NCBI GenBank assembly: GCA_964019415.1
Contig: OZ025878.1
Location: 1,471,001-1,535,000 of the forward strand
DNA: 64,000 bases
Origin: Ianthella basta
Taxonomy: Eukaryota > Porifera > Demospongiae > Verongiida > Ianthellidae
Reading direction: 5' to 3'
In this document: in pieces, positions 54,501-64,000 of the stretch
How positions within the stretch are numbered: position 1 is the first letter of the stretch
Layout of the letters: each line of letters starts with the position of its first letter
Translations under genes and position numbers: made by a program
Notes under the pieces: generated by a model
Database searches by the model: none
Told to the model about the DNA's origin: nothing
Seen by the model: the letters and a program-made list of their open reading frames with translations, nothing else

Positions 54501-55049
54501 TCAAGTTCGGGGGTGGGGGTAGAGCCGGTGCTCTGTCCCGTCTTCTCTGGTCGACAGTCCCATGAAAAAAGGCTGGGCACATGAAGGAGGGTTGGGGCTA
54601 ACCTTCCAGGGTAGTTTCCCTTCCTCACAGGCTTTGGTCACTCTCTCTAACGCTGAACTTGGTCCCTCACATTTCATAAACTTCCATTGTCCTCGAAAGT
54701 CAGCATTGGGGATTGTTTGCGTGATTTGCAAATCACTCTCCGGTATCCCCTGCTGTCTTTGTAGCTGCTGCAGAATGTTGACCATCTGAACCTCTGCAGG
54801 AATCTTTCTAAGGTAAACTGTCATCATTGTCCTGCCTCCCCTTGATCGAGGAGGCTCCCTAGACTGCTGCTGCCGCTGTTGTTGAGGCTGGCTGAAGAGA
54901 TGCTGTTGTAGCTGATGCTGTTCAGGAGCACTCTCTTGGACCCTCTCCACTTCAGAGGATGGCGGCTGCTCAGTTTCCTGTTCCGTTTCCGTTGGCTGGT
55001 CGTCTGGGGTAGTCCCAGGCACGGATGGCTCATGACTTTCCAGTAACAC
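54501..55049 (-). pseudogene. LINE 1 N-terminal Gln-rich region
   Basis: An open frame of 182 codons with long Gln/Pro/Ser runs (QQHLFSQPQQQRQQQ) then a more ordered part (MMTVYLRKIPAEVQMVNILQ). It lies just 5' of the endonuclease and ends in low-complexity Pro-rich sequence. It is probably an ORF1-type or N-terminal part of the element. No domain assigned. Confidence 0.45.
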
Positions 55050-55550
55050 GAGTCTGCTGTCTAGCTCTCTATTGCTTCTAAGGACTGGACTCTAGCGCTA
55101 AGGTATCTTGTCGTTTTGAGCAGCTCAGCTATGGTCGAGGATAGCACGAGACAGTTGACTTGTCGCACTTCCAGGGTCTAGGCGCGAGGTTGTTCTGTGT
55201 TGCCGGTAGTTCCTCGAGAGTGGGAAGGCAATCAAGATGAAACCACCACCTGCAGATCCCTTCGCATCGTACTCCTTGGTCGCCTACCAGGTTCCCGCAC
55301 TGACCACAGGCCCCAGCTGAGTTTCCAAGGGCAGTGATTCCTGTTGTTCACGCTGACTTGCGCGACTGGACGACTTTTGGCAGGATCCGGAAGCATTCGG
55401 TGATTCCTGTTCCTGTTCCTGTTATTCTCCATGACTGGCCTGCTTCGATCGAGATCCAGAAGCGGTCCGCTTAGCTGGCATTGCTGTAAGAACACTCGCT
55501 GACTCGCTTGTAAGGACACAGGGCAACAGGGCAACAGAGCCTCAGGGATT

Positions 55551-55952
55551 CTCCTCTCTCTCAGTTTGACAGTTGATGATGCATATAAAATCTGATGTAT
55601 AATTATAGCTACCTAAGTACTGCAGTTAACACAGTGAATTCGTATCTTAATTATCAGTTGCAAAGTTGTATAAGTTAAAGTTGTTGGAATTACATAGCTA
55701 TAAGATGTCAAAATTAATTAGGTGCAGTATATATACAACTGTATTGTTCAAACAACATGATCAATCACAATCATATTTGGTTGCTTTCTTATTACATGAA
55801 ATTTGAACCCAGAGCTGGTAAGCAATATCATACAGTAATCATGAATCTGTGTATGGATCCCAGGTCTGTATATAGTTTGAATGGCCTGAGTGGCTATGTA
55901 TAGGAGAAACATGCTACATATATAAAGGTTTATATAATATATACTTGGATAC
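55551..55952. other. AT-rich spacer between two LINEs
   Basis: No gene or clear repeat seen. The minus-strand ORFs crossing into the next element are shadows of LINE 2. Confidence 0.4.
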
Positions 55953-58304
55953 TTGGAAGGTGAGGTGGAGAGGGTGTGGTTGTTGACGGATAAAGTGGAA
56001 ACAGCAGGGAATGACCAGGAAGTGATTGATGAAATATACGAAGAATTGACAGAGATGATGAGACAGGAATTGGTAGAGATGAAGGTGAAGAGAGGTAAAG
56101 GTGGGCAACCATGGTTCACCAAAGAGATTGCCAAACTGAGGAAGGCTTTCCACAGGGCAGAGAGAGAGTGGTTGGAGTGTAATGGTAGTGACGCAAAGAG
56201 GGGGAAGAAGAGGGACTATGTTGAGAATTAAGAGAAGGGAATTTAAGAAAGCAGTGAGTAGAGCGAAGAGAAGTTTTGATGAGAGCAGACAAAATGATCT
56301 TGATAGAGTGATAAGAAATCCTAAGAAGTGGTGGAGAATGGCAAGAAAGCTGGGCTTGACAAATGGTAAAAAAGAGGAGTGACATTGGTAAGGTATATGA
56401 TGAGCTGGGTGTGGTGAGACAGGGTAAGGAAGCCGTATGGGTGTGGAAGAGATGCTTTCAAAATGTGTTGAATGAGGGGGGAAGATCAGAGGTTCAGGGA
56501 GATGAAGGGGGAGAAGAGGTAAATGGGGGGAATGAATTGTTAAATGAAGATGTGACAAGAGAAGAAGGAAGCTGGTGGCAGAGGAGCAGGGAGGGTTTAG
56601 AAAAGGGAGAGGGTGCAGAGATCAGTTAATGACTTTGGTATTACTGGGGCAGGTGAAAGCAGTGACAAAGACAGGGATGTTTGCCAGTTTTATTGACTTT
56701 AAGAAGGCATATGACAGGGTGGACAAAGGGAAGTTGTGGAGGTGTTTAGAGGAAATTGGGTTAGGAGGTCGCCTCTCAGCTTTCTTAAAGGCAGTTTATG
56801 AGGATGTGAGTTGTGAAGTGAAGGTGGGAGAGGGACGAAGTGAACCTTTCAAAGTAACATGCGGGTTGAGACAGGGATGAATCCTTTTGCCACTGTTGTT
56901 CTCCTTGTATATCAATTCACTGATAACTAAGCTGAAAGAGGTAGTAGTGGGGGTGAAGTACAGGGGCCAGCTAATCTCAGTGTTGTTGTATGCAGATGAT
57001 GCAGTGATTCTTGCAGAGGAAAAATCTATGAAGCATGGGTTGAACACATTAGTAGAATGGTGTAATGAATGGTCAGTTGAAGTGAATGTGGAAAAATGCG
57101 GGGTAATGCATGTGAGAAGGACAGGTGTGAAAAGGACGGAGGAGTTCGAAGTTTGATGTGAAGAGATTGCGGTGGTGCAGGAATACAAGTATCTTGGGTG
57201 TGTGATTGATGAGCACCTGCAAGGTACGAGAATGGTGGAGGAGAGAGGAAAGGTGGGAGCAAGAGCACTAAGTGACTGGCTCAGAAGGTGCAGGGCCACC
57301 GTGGGGGAAGTGAGAGGAGCTACCTTTGTGAGGCTGATGGAATCTCTTGTTGAATCTGTGCTATTGTATGGGGCAGAGGTATGGGGTGGTGGAGCGCAAC
57401 TCGGGCCAGTTGAAAATGTGCAGATGCGGGTGGCAAGAATCTTTTTAGGGGTGGGGAGACTACACCCTTTGGTCTCCCTGCAATTTGAGATGAACATGCT
57501 ACCAATGAAATGGGTGGCAATGAAGAGAAGTATTGAGTTCTGGGTGCAGGTAATGAGGATGACTGATGGCAGGTTATTGAAAGTTGTGATGCTTGAAGCC
57601 TTGGAAGTAGGGTGTAAAGTGCGGTGGGGGATAGAGCTGCAACAAAGTTTGGTGAGGTTCAAATGGAAGGGGTTAGATGCCGAGGCCGTGAGTGGGTTGA
57701 CAAGGAAAGAAGTAAAGCAGGTGTTGAAGGACATATAGAGCATGGAGGGAAGTGAGAGAAGTATGGAGGGAAGCAGCTAGGGAACGGCCAAAGCTGGAAG
57801 TGATTGGGAGTTTAATGGATACTGAATGCAATGCACGGTGTGTGGAGATAGAGTGTAAGATGCAGAGGATGATGGTGAAATTACAAGGGAAAACAGCAGA
57901 ATTAAGGGTAGAAACTGGCAGATGGCGTGGGTTAAGTAGGGGCGAACGACTTTGTAAGAACTGTGACAATGGTGAAGTGGAAGATGTCAAGCACTTTGTG
58001 TGCTGATGTGTATTTGTGACAGAAGAGAGGAGAGAAATGGCAAGGCTGATGAATGAGATAGTGGTGGGATGGGAGAGCATGGAGGATGACGAGAGGGTGA
58101 TATGGGTACTGGACGAGGCATGCAGAGATGGAAGAGTGCAGAAGGCGCTGCAGAGGATGTGGCGGAAAAGGACAAGCTGCCCATTGTGATTTATTTGGCA
58201 CTGTTACATCCAATTATATTATAGTGCTGCATGGGGCTGACACCCTTAGCTAGTGTTTGTATTATACAACACGGTGCACTTAAAGAATAATATAATATAA
58301 TAAT
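55953..58304 (+). pseudogene. decayed non-LTR retrotransposon (LINE 2), plus strand
   Basis: Broken frames read in order: RGKGGQPWFTKEIAKLRKAF (linker after the endonuclease, at 56090), GGFRKGRGCRDQLMTL (56590), FIDFKKAYDRVDKGKLW (56690), a stop at 56878-56880 where the family has Cys (RQG-stop-ILLPLLF), LLYADDAVILAEE (56985), a second stop at 57154-57156, then YKYLGCVIDEHL, LLYGAEVWGGG and a knuckle-like CKNCDNGEVEDVKHFVC. It ends with a TAA-rich tail (58285-58304). It is a separate family from LINE 1. The 5' part with the endonuclease is missing, so it is 5'-truncated. Confidence 0.85.
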
Positions 58305-58305
58305 A

Positions 58306-59186
58306 CTAGCAGACAGACCCGCCCTTCGGGCGGGTCTCTCCGCGTGCTTGGCATATGCCAGCTGGTCGGACACAGGCTGATAATGCCATTGCTACTCAGG
58401 CCCCAGCTAGTAATGCACTGGCTGGTCATGCATGCTCCAGCAAAAGATAGTCTAGGTTGGCCTGGTGATGTCAGTGTGACTGACCTACCATGTGTGCATG
58501 CAATTTACATGGAAGATCACTGTAGACAAACAACGGATAGTTGTAAGAAACTGATGTTTTCTGTGTGTATATAGGTGCATAAATATAAAGGTTGATAGGA
58601 CAGCCAACTCTTGAGCAACCCACGCAGAATTGATCATGAGCAAAGCAGGGTGGTTCAAGGTAGAGCCCTGCAACTTTCAAACTTTGCCTCGGGCTTTGTT
58701 GATCGACATGGCAAAACAGCGCGAACGCCTAGGATACAGCATATTTTCTTTCAAGATCCAAGATGGCCGACGGTTGATTCATCCTGGGGTTTCGCCGCAC
58801 GCTCCTTGGCAGCAGCTTATTTCAGCACATCTACCACCTTATGTTGAGACAGGGTGCAGAGTGCGACGGATGGGAACGTTTGGGCGCTATTCGTCAACGC
58901 TCACGAGAGGAGTTCACGGACAACGGTTGGGGCTCTTCTTTTGTATTGGCAGCGTAGGAGCGTGCCCGGCAAACCGTATATTTTCTCCGTAGATCCAAGA
59001 TGGCGGACGGTCAATTGAAGGTTTTTCGCCGCGCACTCCTCGACAGGAGCTTCTTCGCCCAAGTCGCCCCCTTAGATCGAGACCTGGTGTGGCGTCCATA
59101 ATTTGGGAAAGTTTGGTCTCAATTGGTGGCTGCTCGCGGGAGAAGTTTGCGGACAACCGTTTTGCACTTCTCTTTATATATATAGA
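58306..59186 (-). mobile_element. non-autonomous Helitron, complete ends
   Basis: On the minus strand it starts TCTATATATATAAAGAG (59186) and ends with a hairpin (GAGACCCGCCC, GAAG, GGGCGGGTCTG) then CTGCTAG at 58306, followed by host T. No transposase. The interior repeats itself: the GATCCAAGATGGC block occurs at about 58758 and 58993, and a GGACAACGGTT/GGACAACCGTT block at 58917 and 59151. It inserted in the TAA tail of LINE 2. Confidence 0.75.
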
Positions 59187-59632
59187 CTAGCAGGAAAGCC
59201 CGCCTTCGGCGGGCTTCCCTGCTCCGACACCCCGACGACGGCTGCTCCACGAAGGCTACTACACGACGGCCAGGCAACGCTAGTGTGGAATATACTGATG
59301 TGAATATACCAGTGTGTGTATGCCAGATGGTAGGGTGCAACCATCATATAGATGGAGAGATGTGGAAAGATAGCTAGCTAGAATTGGATGCAATATGTGC
59401 ACAACTTCACACATGCATATGCATTGACATGGGTAATAAGTATCTGCTGTAAATTACATGCAAACAGCTGCATACTTGCTAGAAAAGAAGCAAGGAGGAG
59501 TCTAGCTGCATAGAGGTGGAAAGAAGGTGATGCAGAAAGCAATATAGGATGAAGTAATTGTGGTACGGTACATTGGGTGCATGTGAAGTAAGTCTTCTAC
59601 AACTTAGGAAAACTGTGTAAAGGATGAAATGA

Positions 59633-61586
59633 TCAGTGCAAGGCCTCACTGTAGACAACGTTTCTGGTTGTTCTGTCCGGTGCATGCACAACAACAGACT
59701 TATGTGATCCACTCCTTGACTGCGCAACATACAGCATACCATGGCTGAAACATGGAGTACTGAGCTCTATGCCAACTTGCTGGAGTGTTTGGCCTTGTGA
59801 TTTATTAACTGTCATTGCAAAACACGGTCTGACGGGGAATTGAATTCTTTTGAATTGGAATGGGAGCTCACTGTCTGAGGGGATTAAGGGAATCCTTGGA
59901 ATAAAGATCAGTTCACCATTGAAAGGGCCCTGAGAAACTCTAGCTTCTAAGTGGTTAGGCATGCCTTTCGTCAAGATGCATCGTGTGCCATTCATCAGCT
60001 TTGGAGGATCAAGTGATCTCAGGAGAATGATTGGGCATCCCTGTTTTAAAGTGAGAATATGAGGTTGGAGCCCAGAAAGTTCAATGGAATTGAGAAATTC
60101 TGTTGGAAGGTGGACGGCCTCATCTACTGTGAGCGCTGAATCAATGGATCTGTAGGTAATTAATTCACCTGGAAATTCATGAATCAAAGTGGCATTGATC
60201 TTGTTAACAGTGTCGTTGAGTGGTGCCAGTATAGCACGCTCGGAAAGCCACTTTGCATCCTGGGCGTGTTAATGAAGGTTTGGGTAAACTGTCTCCTTCA
60301 TCTGCTCAAATGTTTGAGCACAGTTGATGAAATCTGGCAGTGTGATTGCATCTGGAGGTTCAGTGTGAGGGTATGTGCCATCTCCAATTGATAGTAAATA
60401 CTGTGCAAACATTCCTGCCTGTTCGTCGCCGCACATATGCACGCGCATATTGGTGGTCAGGTGTAAGATAGTGACAGATTGCCAAAGATAAGAACTCTTC
60501 AATGAAGCATCAACGATGTTCGCTCTGGTCCCATTCTTCACAACTGGCAGAATCTGTCTGAAATCTCCACATAGCAGGGTTGGAATCCCTCCAAATGGTG
60601 CATCAATGGATCTAATGTCCCGTAGTGTACGGTCAACTGCCTCAAAGACACAGCGATGAGTCATTGGTGCTTCATCAACAATGATTGCCTTTGCATCCAG
60701 TATTACTTTGGCAAGCACTGTTCCCTTCTTGATGTTGCACATTGGCGCTTCTTGCCTGTGAGCATCAAGTGGTACTTTGAACCTTGAATGCAGAGTTCGG
60801 CCACCAGACAGCAGTGTTGCAGCAATACCACTTGATGCAGTGGCGAGAGCAATCTGGCTCAGTGAGCGAACTGCTGCTAACACAGTGTTAATCAGGAAGG
60901 TCTTGCCAGTTCCCCCTGGTGCATCAAGGAAAAAACTCCACCTGTAAATGGAAAGAGACCTGAAAGTATAATGCTTGGAGTCTATATATACACAGGGGGA
61001 ATGCATGTGTCAACTTACTTTCACTTCAGTTCACAGCAGACATGAACTGCTGAAAGACTGCGTGTTGATCAGCTGTCATGTGCTGTTGATTGGTAGAGGA
61101 TATGGAAGCTTGTTCTTGGGCATCATAATTGGTTTCTTGATGGTACTCACGGGTAAGTCGTGCACCTGCATCTTGTGCTGGAACTGGTAGTCCATAGGTA
61201 GAAAGCTCTTGTCCACCCATGCTTAGGAGCTTGTCTTGTAAGTCTGTCAATGCCTCATCATACATGTCATCAGTAAAGGTAAGGTCATCCTGTGCCAGAC
61301 TCCTGCGATGATGATGCAGGAAATCCTCTGTCATGCTATTCCGATGGTTATCCCAGAGTGCAAGAGGATCACAGGGTTCACAGTTTGTCAGAATGATGGC
61401 GTACAGGGTCCTTATCTGTGAGGGCATTTGAGAAATTGCAGCTTCCTGAAGAGCCAGGCTGTACTGGTTATCGTCTTCAAGCAGTCCTCGTTTGCGGCAA
61501 GCATCTCGAAAGGTTGGGCATGTCTCACCATCAATTGCTTTCAAGTCATCAAAGGAGGTAGCACCACACACTTCATGCAACAGCAA
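59633..61586 (-). pseudogene. Helitron PIF1-like helicase with in-frame stops
   Basis: Minus strand, continuing the Rep frame: EVCGATSFDDLK and MTADQHAVFQQFMSAVN (61586-61026), then a break with intron-like borders (GTAAGT near 61012, CATTTACAG near 60951), then FFLDAPGGTGKTF (Walker A), IIVDEAPM (Walker B), LLCGDFRQILPV and LHLTTNMR. A TAA after YPNLH at about 60267-60269 interrupts, and the same frame goes on with WLSERAILAPLND to VNKSQGQTLQQVGIEL and LYVAQSRS. These are the ordered PIF1/Helitron SF1 helicase motifs that unwind donor DNA. The phase does not fit perfectly across the apparent intron, so a small indel or different splice site is likely. Confidence 0.8.
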
Positions 61587-61661
61587 TCTGAGATAGTAGC
61601 ATTCCCCTTGTCTGGGGCTGACTGTGTATACCCGACCAATTGCTTGGGCTTCAAAGATGCC

Positions 61662-63500
61662 CTATTCATGTGGAACTTTGTTTCCACGCTTGCGGCGGCT
61701 CCATACCTTCTGGGCCCTGTCCCATGTGTAGAAGCGAGGCAAATCAACATAAAGTAAGGAACGTGCAAACCTGTCAGTCCGGTTAAGTGCAAAATATTCT
61801 GTGACTGTAGTCCGAGGTGGCTCTGCTGCAGCTCTTTCATGGACTGTTGCTTCTGTGAAGTATACCCTTTGGCCATTTTCCAGATGGACTGCCAACTGCA
61901 CAACAGGAGGGTATCTTTCATGGAGAGGGCAATCCAAGATTCTCCAAGCAGCCTCACTGCTGCCAACATATCTGGATTGTTGAAACTGTTGCACTTCGTC
62001 CACATTTCCTGGCCCTTCAAGTGCAAAAGCAGCTTGATCACATCCTTTAGTGACATACTTGAGGACATACGTAATGCTGCGAATGCTCATGCACAGTTCA
62101 ACATTCAGGTGGCAATTCATTTGGCGTAAGAGCCAAGGATTGTAGGGAACTATCCACCTGTTATCTATCTCTTTTTCCTCTCTGCGGCCATTCATGGTCA
62201 GTGTGATCTTGGTAGTGTGGCCACCATCCTTTGGTGCCCTTCGTCAGTACTTAGGGTAGCCATCAATACCCTGCTGTGTGTGTGGAATGAGCTCTCTGGG
62301 GTACTTCTTGGAACATGCGCCATTTGTCATGCAAACACTGTTGCGATAGAAGTCCATACCACACGGTCCATGCACCATATTGGCTTTGACAATGTTATGT
62401 AGTGTTGGGTCTGCTTCATGAGAAGGTATTTCAGCCACAATGACTTCATCAATGGCATCTGGTTGAATTTTGAATGCAGGCTTCAACCAAAGAAGGATGT
62501 GGGCATGGGGAAGTCCACGTTTCTGGAATTCAATGGAGTAGAGCCAGGCCTGAGGTTCTCCAAAGGCGTCATTCTTGAGAAATTCCATCAGCTTTTTTAA
62601 TTTCAGCTGAAAAACGCGGGCAATCAAGTCTGGTCTATCATGTGATTCCTGACCTGGCAATAGATTTGTGGTGATTTCATCCCATTTTGGATTAGTAGTC
62701 ATGGTGAGGAAAAGATCAGGACGGCCAAACTTGCGTACGTATGTCATGGCGTCCATTTGCCGCGCATGCATATAGCGAGGTCCTCCGGTAAAAGTGGACG
62801 GCAAAATGACACGCTGCCCTACATTCCTTGGGTCACCATCATCTCTTAGCAGGGAATCTCTAAGGTGCTGATAGCAGTCGGCACGGAGTTGTTTTTGTTC
62901 CCTTTTGATGAAAAGTAAGCGCTCAGTTTCAATCTTGCAGTAGCTGTCTACTAAAAACTGTTGGAATAGGCGCTGTGCCTTCAGTAAATAATTATTGGGG
63001 CAAATCATTATGTGGAAAGAGTAGTAATCCATTTGTGATACTTTCTTGCCATTGCTCCGTCTCATGTATATGTGATACCCATCTGTACCATAGGGAAACA
63101 ATAATGGGTACTGTAGAGCATCATAAGCACGGTGCAATTCTGAAACTCTGTCCAATTGACCACCCCGATAGTGTAGCACTATGTCACGGTTGTTGGTTGG
63201 CTCATTTGGCATTAGGATGCCAATCTCATCACTTGTTGGTCGGTTGAAACGGCGAGCATGTTCTGTTCTTGGGCGTTTCTCTTCATAGATAACTACTTTC
63301 CAGCCTTCACTGGTGGCATTGCTGAGGAAAAGTTCTCGTGCTGTTTTGAAATGCCGAACATACTGATTCTCGTGATGGAACATGACTGAAAGTTCATGCA
63401 CAATGTTCTGCTTCAACCCACTTGTAATGTGCATTCTTGTGGATGTTTTTTTCCACTTCACTGTCGATGAAGTATACTTGGAGGAACTTGGGAGCTTCAC
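61662..63500 (-). pseudogene. Helitron Rep (HUH/Y2) domain with in-frame stop
   Basis: One frame throughout. Landmarks: QYPLLFPYGTDGYH, MTYVRKFGRPDLFLTMTTNP, and the HUH motif in RGLPHAHILLWL (His332 and His334 of the 63500 frame, about 62507). After a TGA at about 62244-62246, where the family reads Y-RRR/DGG (here Y-stop-RRAPKDGG), the frame continues to the Y2 motif SIRSITYVLKYVTKG, whose two Tyr are residues 43 and 47 of the 62195 frame. HUH coordinates the metal and the two Tyr nick and join DNA in rolling-circle transposition. All catalytic residues are present; the stop alone breaks this part. A second in-frame TAG lies near 61662-61664. Confidence 0.8.
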
Positions 63501-63943
63501 TTGGAAGTGGCATTAGACTGCCAATTAAGTGACACACCTGCCCTTGCACACGAAATGACGGGTTCCATCCTGGCACTGCTGCCTCTGTGCATCCAAAGCC
63601 TGCAGTGAGGAGCAATTAGTATAGATGAAGAATGGATGCCTGCTGAATTGTAAGTAGTTATCAGTAGATAGAAAATGCATTGCATATTTAACTCACTTGT
63701 CATCTGGAATGCACAGTTGTACTTGCGAGTATTTTCCAGAAAATGTTTGGAGTGAGGATGATATCTGTCATATAGTTGCTGGAGGTAGTCAGGAGGCTGA
63801 GGAAAGTGCTGCAGACAAACCTGTCCATTGGCACAGCACATAGATGCAGACTCTCCACGAAATCTGACTGCACCGCAAGCACAGACATGCTGCATCTCCC
63901 CTAGGCATGTTTCTGTTAAAAACGTTTCAGGATCGTACTGCAA
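63394..63943 (-). pseudogene. Helitron Rep-helicase, N-terminal exons
   Basis: The first exon (minus, to about 63695) has CACGAVRF, then CCANGQVCL, PQPPDYLQQLYD and FLENTRKYNCAFQMT: the Cys-rich, PPP..L, N.R.YN.AF pattern of Helitron N-termini. It ends ACAA|GTGAGT. The second exon begins after CTCACTGCAG with CTTTGGATGC; joined, it reads MTS-FGCTEAAVPGW and on to FRVQGQVCHLIGSLMP and FLQVYFID, again as in the family. Near 63446-63452 a run of seven T (A on the coding strand) marks a one-base frameshift; the continuing frame is 63500-62244. The gene continues past the right edge. Confidence 0.75.
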
Positions 63944-64000
63944 GGCAATCGATCTGTAATCCCCTTTCTTTCTCTGTATGATGGCAGCTCCAGGAAGGGA

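Larger units (their letters stand above)
50591..55550 (-). mobile_element. decayed non-LTR retrotransposon (LINE 1)
   Basis: Reading on the minus strand: a Gln-rich region (about 55049-54501), an apurinic-type endonuclease (about 54290-53600), a basic linker, reverse transcriptase (52771-51000), a CCHC-like knuckle, then a (TAA)n tail. It has several stops and frameshifts. The 5' end near 55550 is approximate. The clade is not certain; the tail hints at the I group. Confidence 0.8.
59187..64000 (-). mobile_element. autonomous Helitron, decayed, runs off the window
   Basis: The 3' end is CTAG at 59187-59190, preceded (minus strand) by the hairpin AAGCCCGCC-GAAG-GCGGGCTT. It directly abuts the 5' TC of the short Helitron. 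Upstream on the minus strand lie a PIF1-type helicase (61006-59633), a Rep with HUH and Y2 motifs (63500-61662) and the N-terminal region (63943 leftwards). The 5' end is outside the window. The interval 59226-59632 is 3' non-coding. Confidence 0.85.

Noticed and set aside
55914-57743. Long minus-strand ORFs (up to 315 codons)
   Set aside because: Antisense of the decayed LINE 2, whose plus strand carries ordered reverse transcriptase motifs.
61541-62068. Second minus-strand ORF of 175 codons overlapping the Helitron Rep
   Set aside because: Out of frame with the Rep frame that carries the Y2 motif; no domain of its own.

Overview
This window is nuclear DNA of an invertebrate animal. Its genes have introns with GT/AG borders, it carries long (TG)n microsatellites, and it is rich in several classes of eukaryotic transposon (LINEs, Helitrons, a Penelope-like remnant, many foldback/MITE elements). 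The kinase signature HRDLTDKN with a DLG motif, next to a CARD gene and a Roc-COR-like GTPase, resembles the expanded signalling families of sponges (and some cnidarians). A demosponge is my best guess, but this is inference. I saw no rRNA, tRNA or CRISPR array.

Layout. (1) 1-2097: left flank outside the duplication, with two coiled-coil exons of an unidentified gene and a 0.5 kb TA-flanked MITE. (2) 2098 to about 49858: a direct tandem array of one ancestral segment: unit A (2098-22829), unit B (22830-41694) and a truncated unit C (41695 to about 49858). In order, each full unit holds a small CARD-domain gene, a 3' fragment of a C2CD5 (CDP138)-like gene, a protein kinase exon, a transposon-filled intron-like stretch, and a long Roc-COR-like GTPase exon with probable short terminal exons. 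Unit C stops just after the C2CD5-like fragment. (3) 49859-64000: unrelated right flank, mostly mobile DNA: a decayed LINE (minus), a second decayed LINE (plus), a short non-autonomous Helitron, and a long decayed autonomous Helitron that runs off the right edge.

How the genes relate. The CARD exon is open in all three copies. The C2CD5-like fragment is broken in all three, each by a different lesion, and lacks its N-terminal C2 domain. The kinase is open in A and B. The GTPase is open in A but frameshifted by a 10-bp deletion in B. Exon phases allow the kinase exon, a 58-nt exon and the GTPase exon to be joined into one protein with kinase N-terminal to Roc-COR, the reverse of LRRK-type Roco kinases. 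CARD, TKL/RIP-like kinase and Roco-type GTPase together suggest a death-fold or innate-immune signalling locus that has been amplified in tandem. That function is inferred from families, not shown by the sequence.

Unit C is a mosaic. From about 43190 to 46020 it matches unit A closely; on both sides it matches unit B. This points to gene conversion or unequal exchange. Indels between units (an 840-bp A-only insert, a 1-kb insert nested in a MITE in A, a 205-bp foldback only in B) give relative dates for the transposon insertions.
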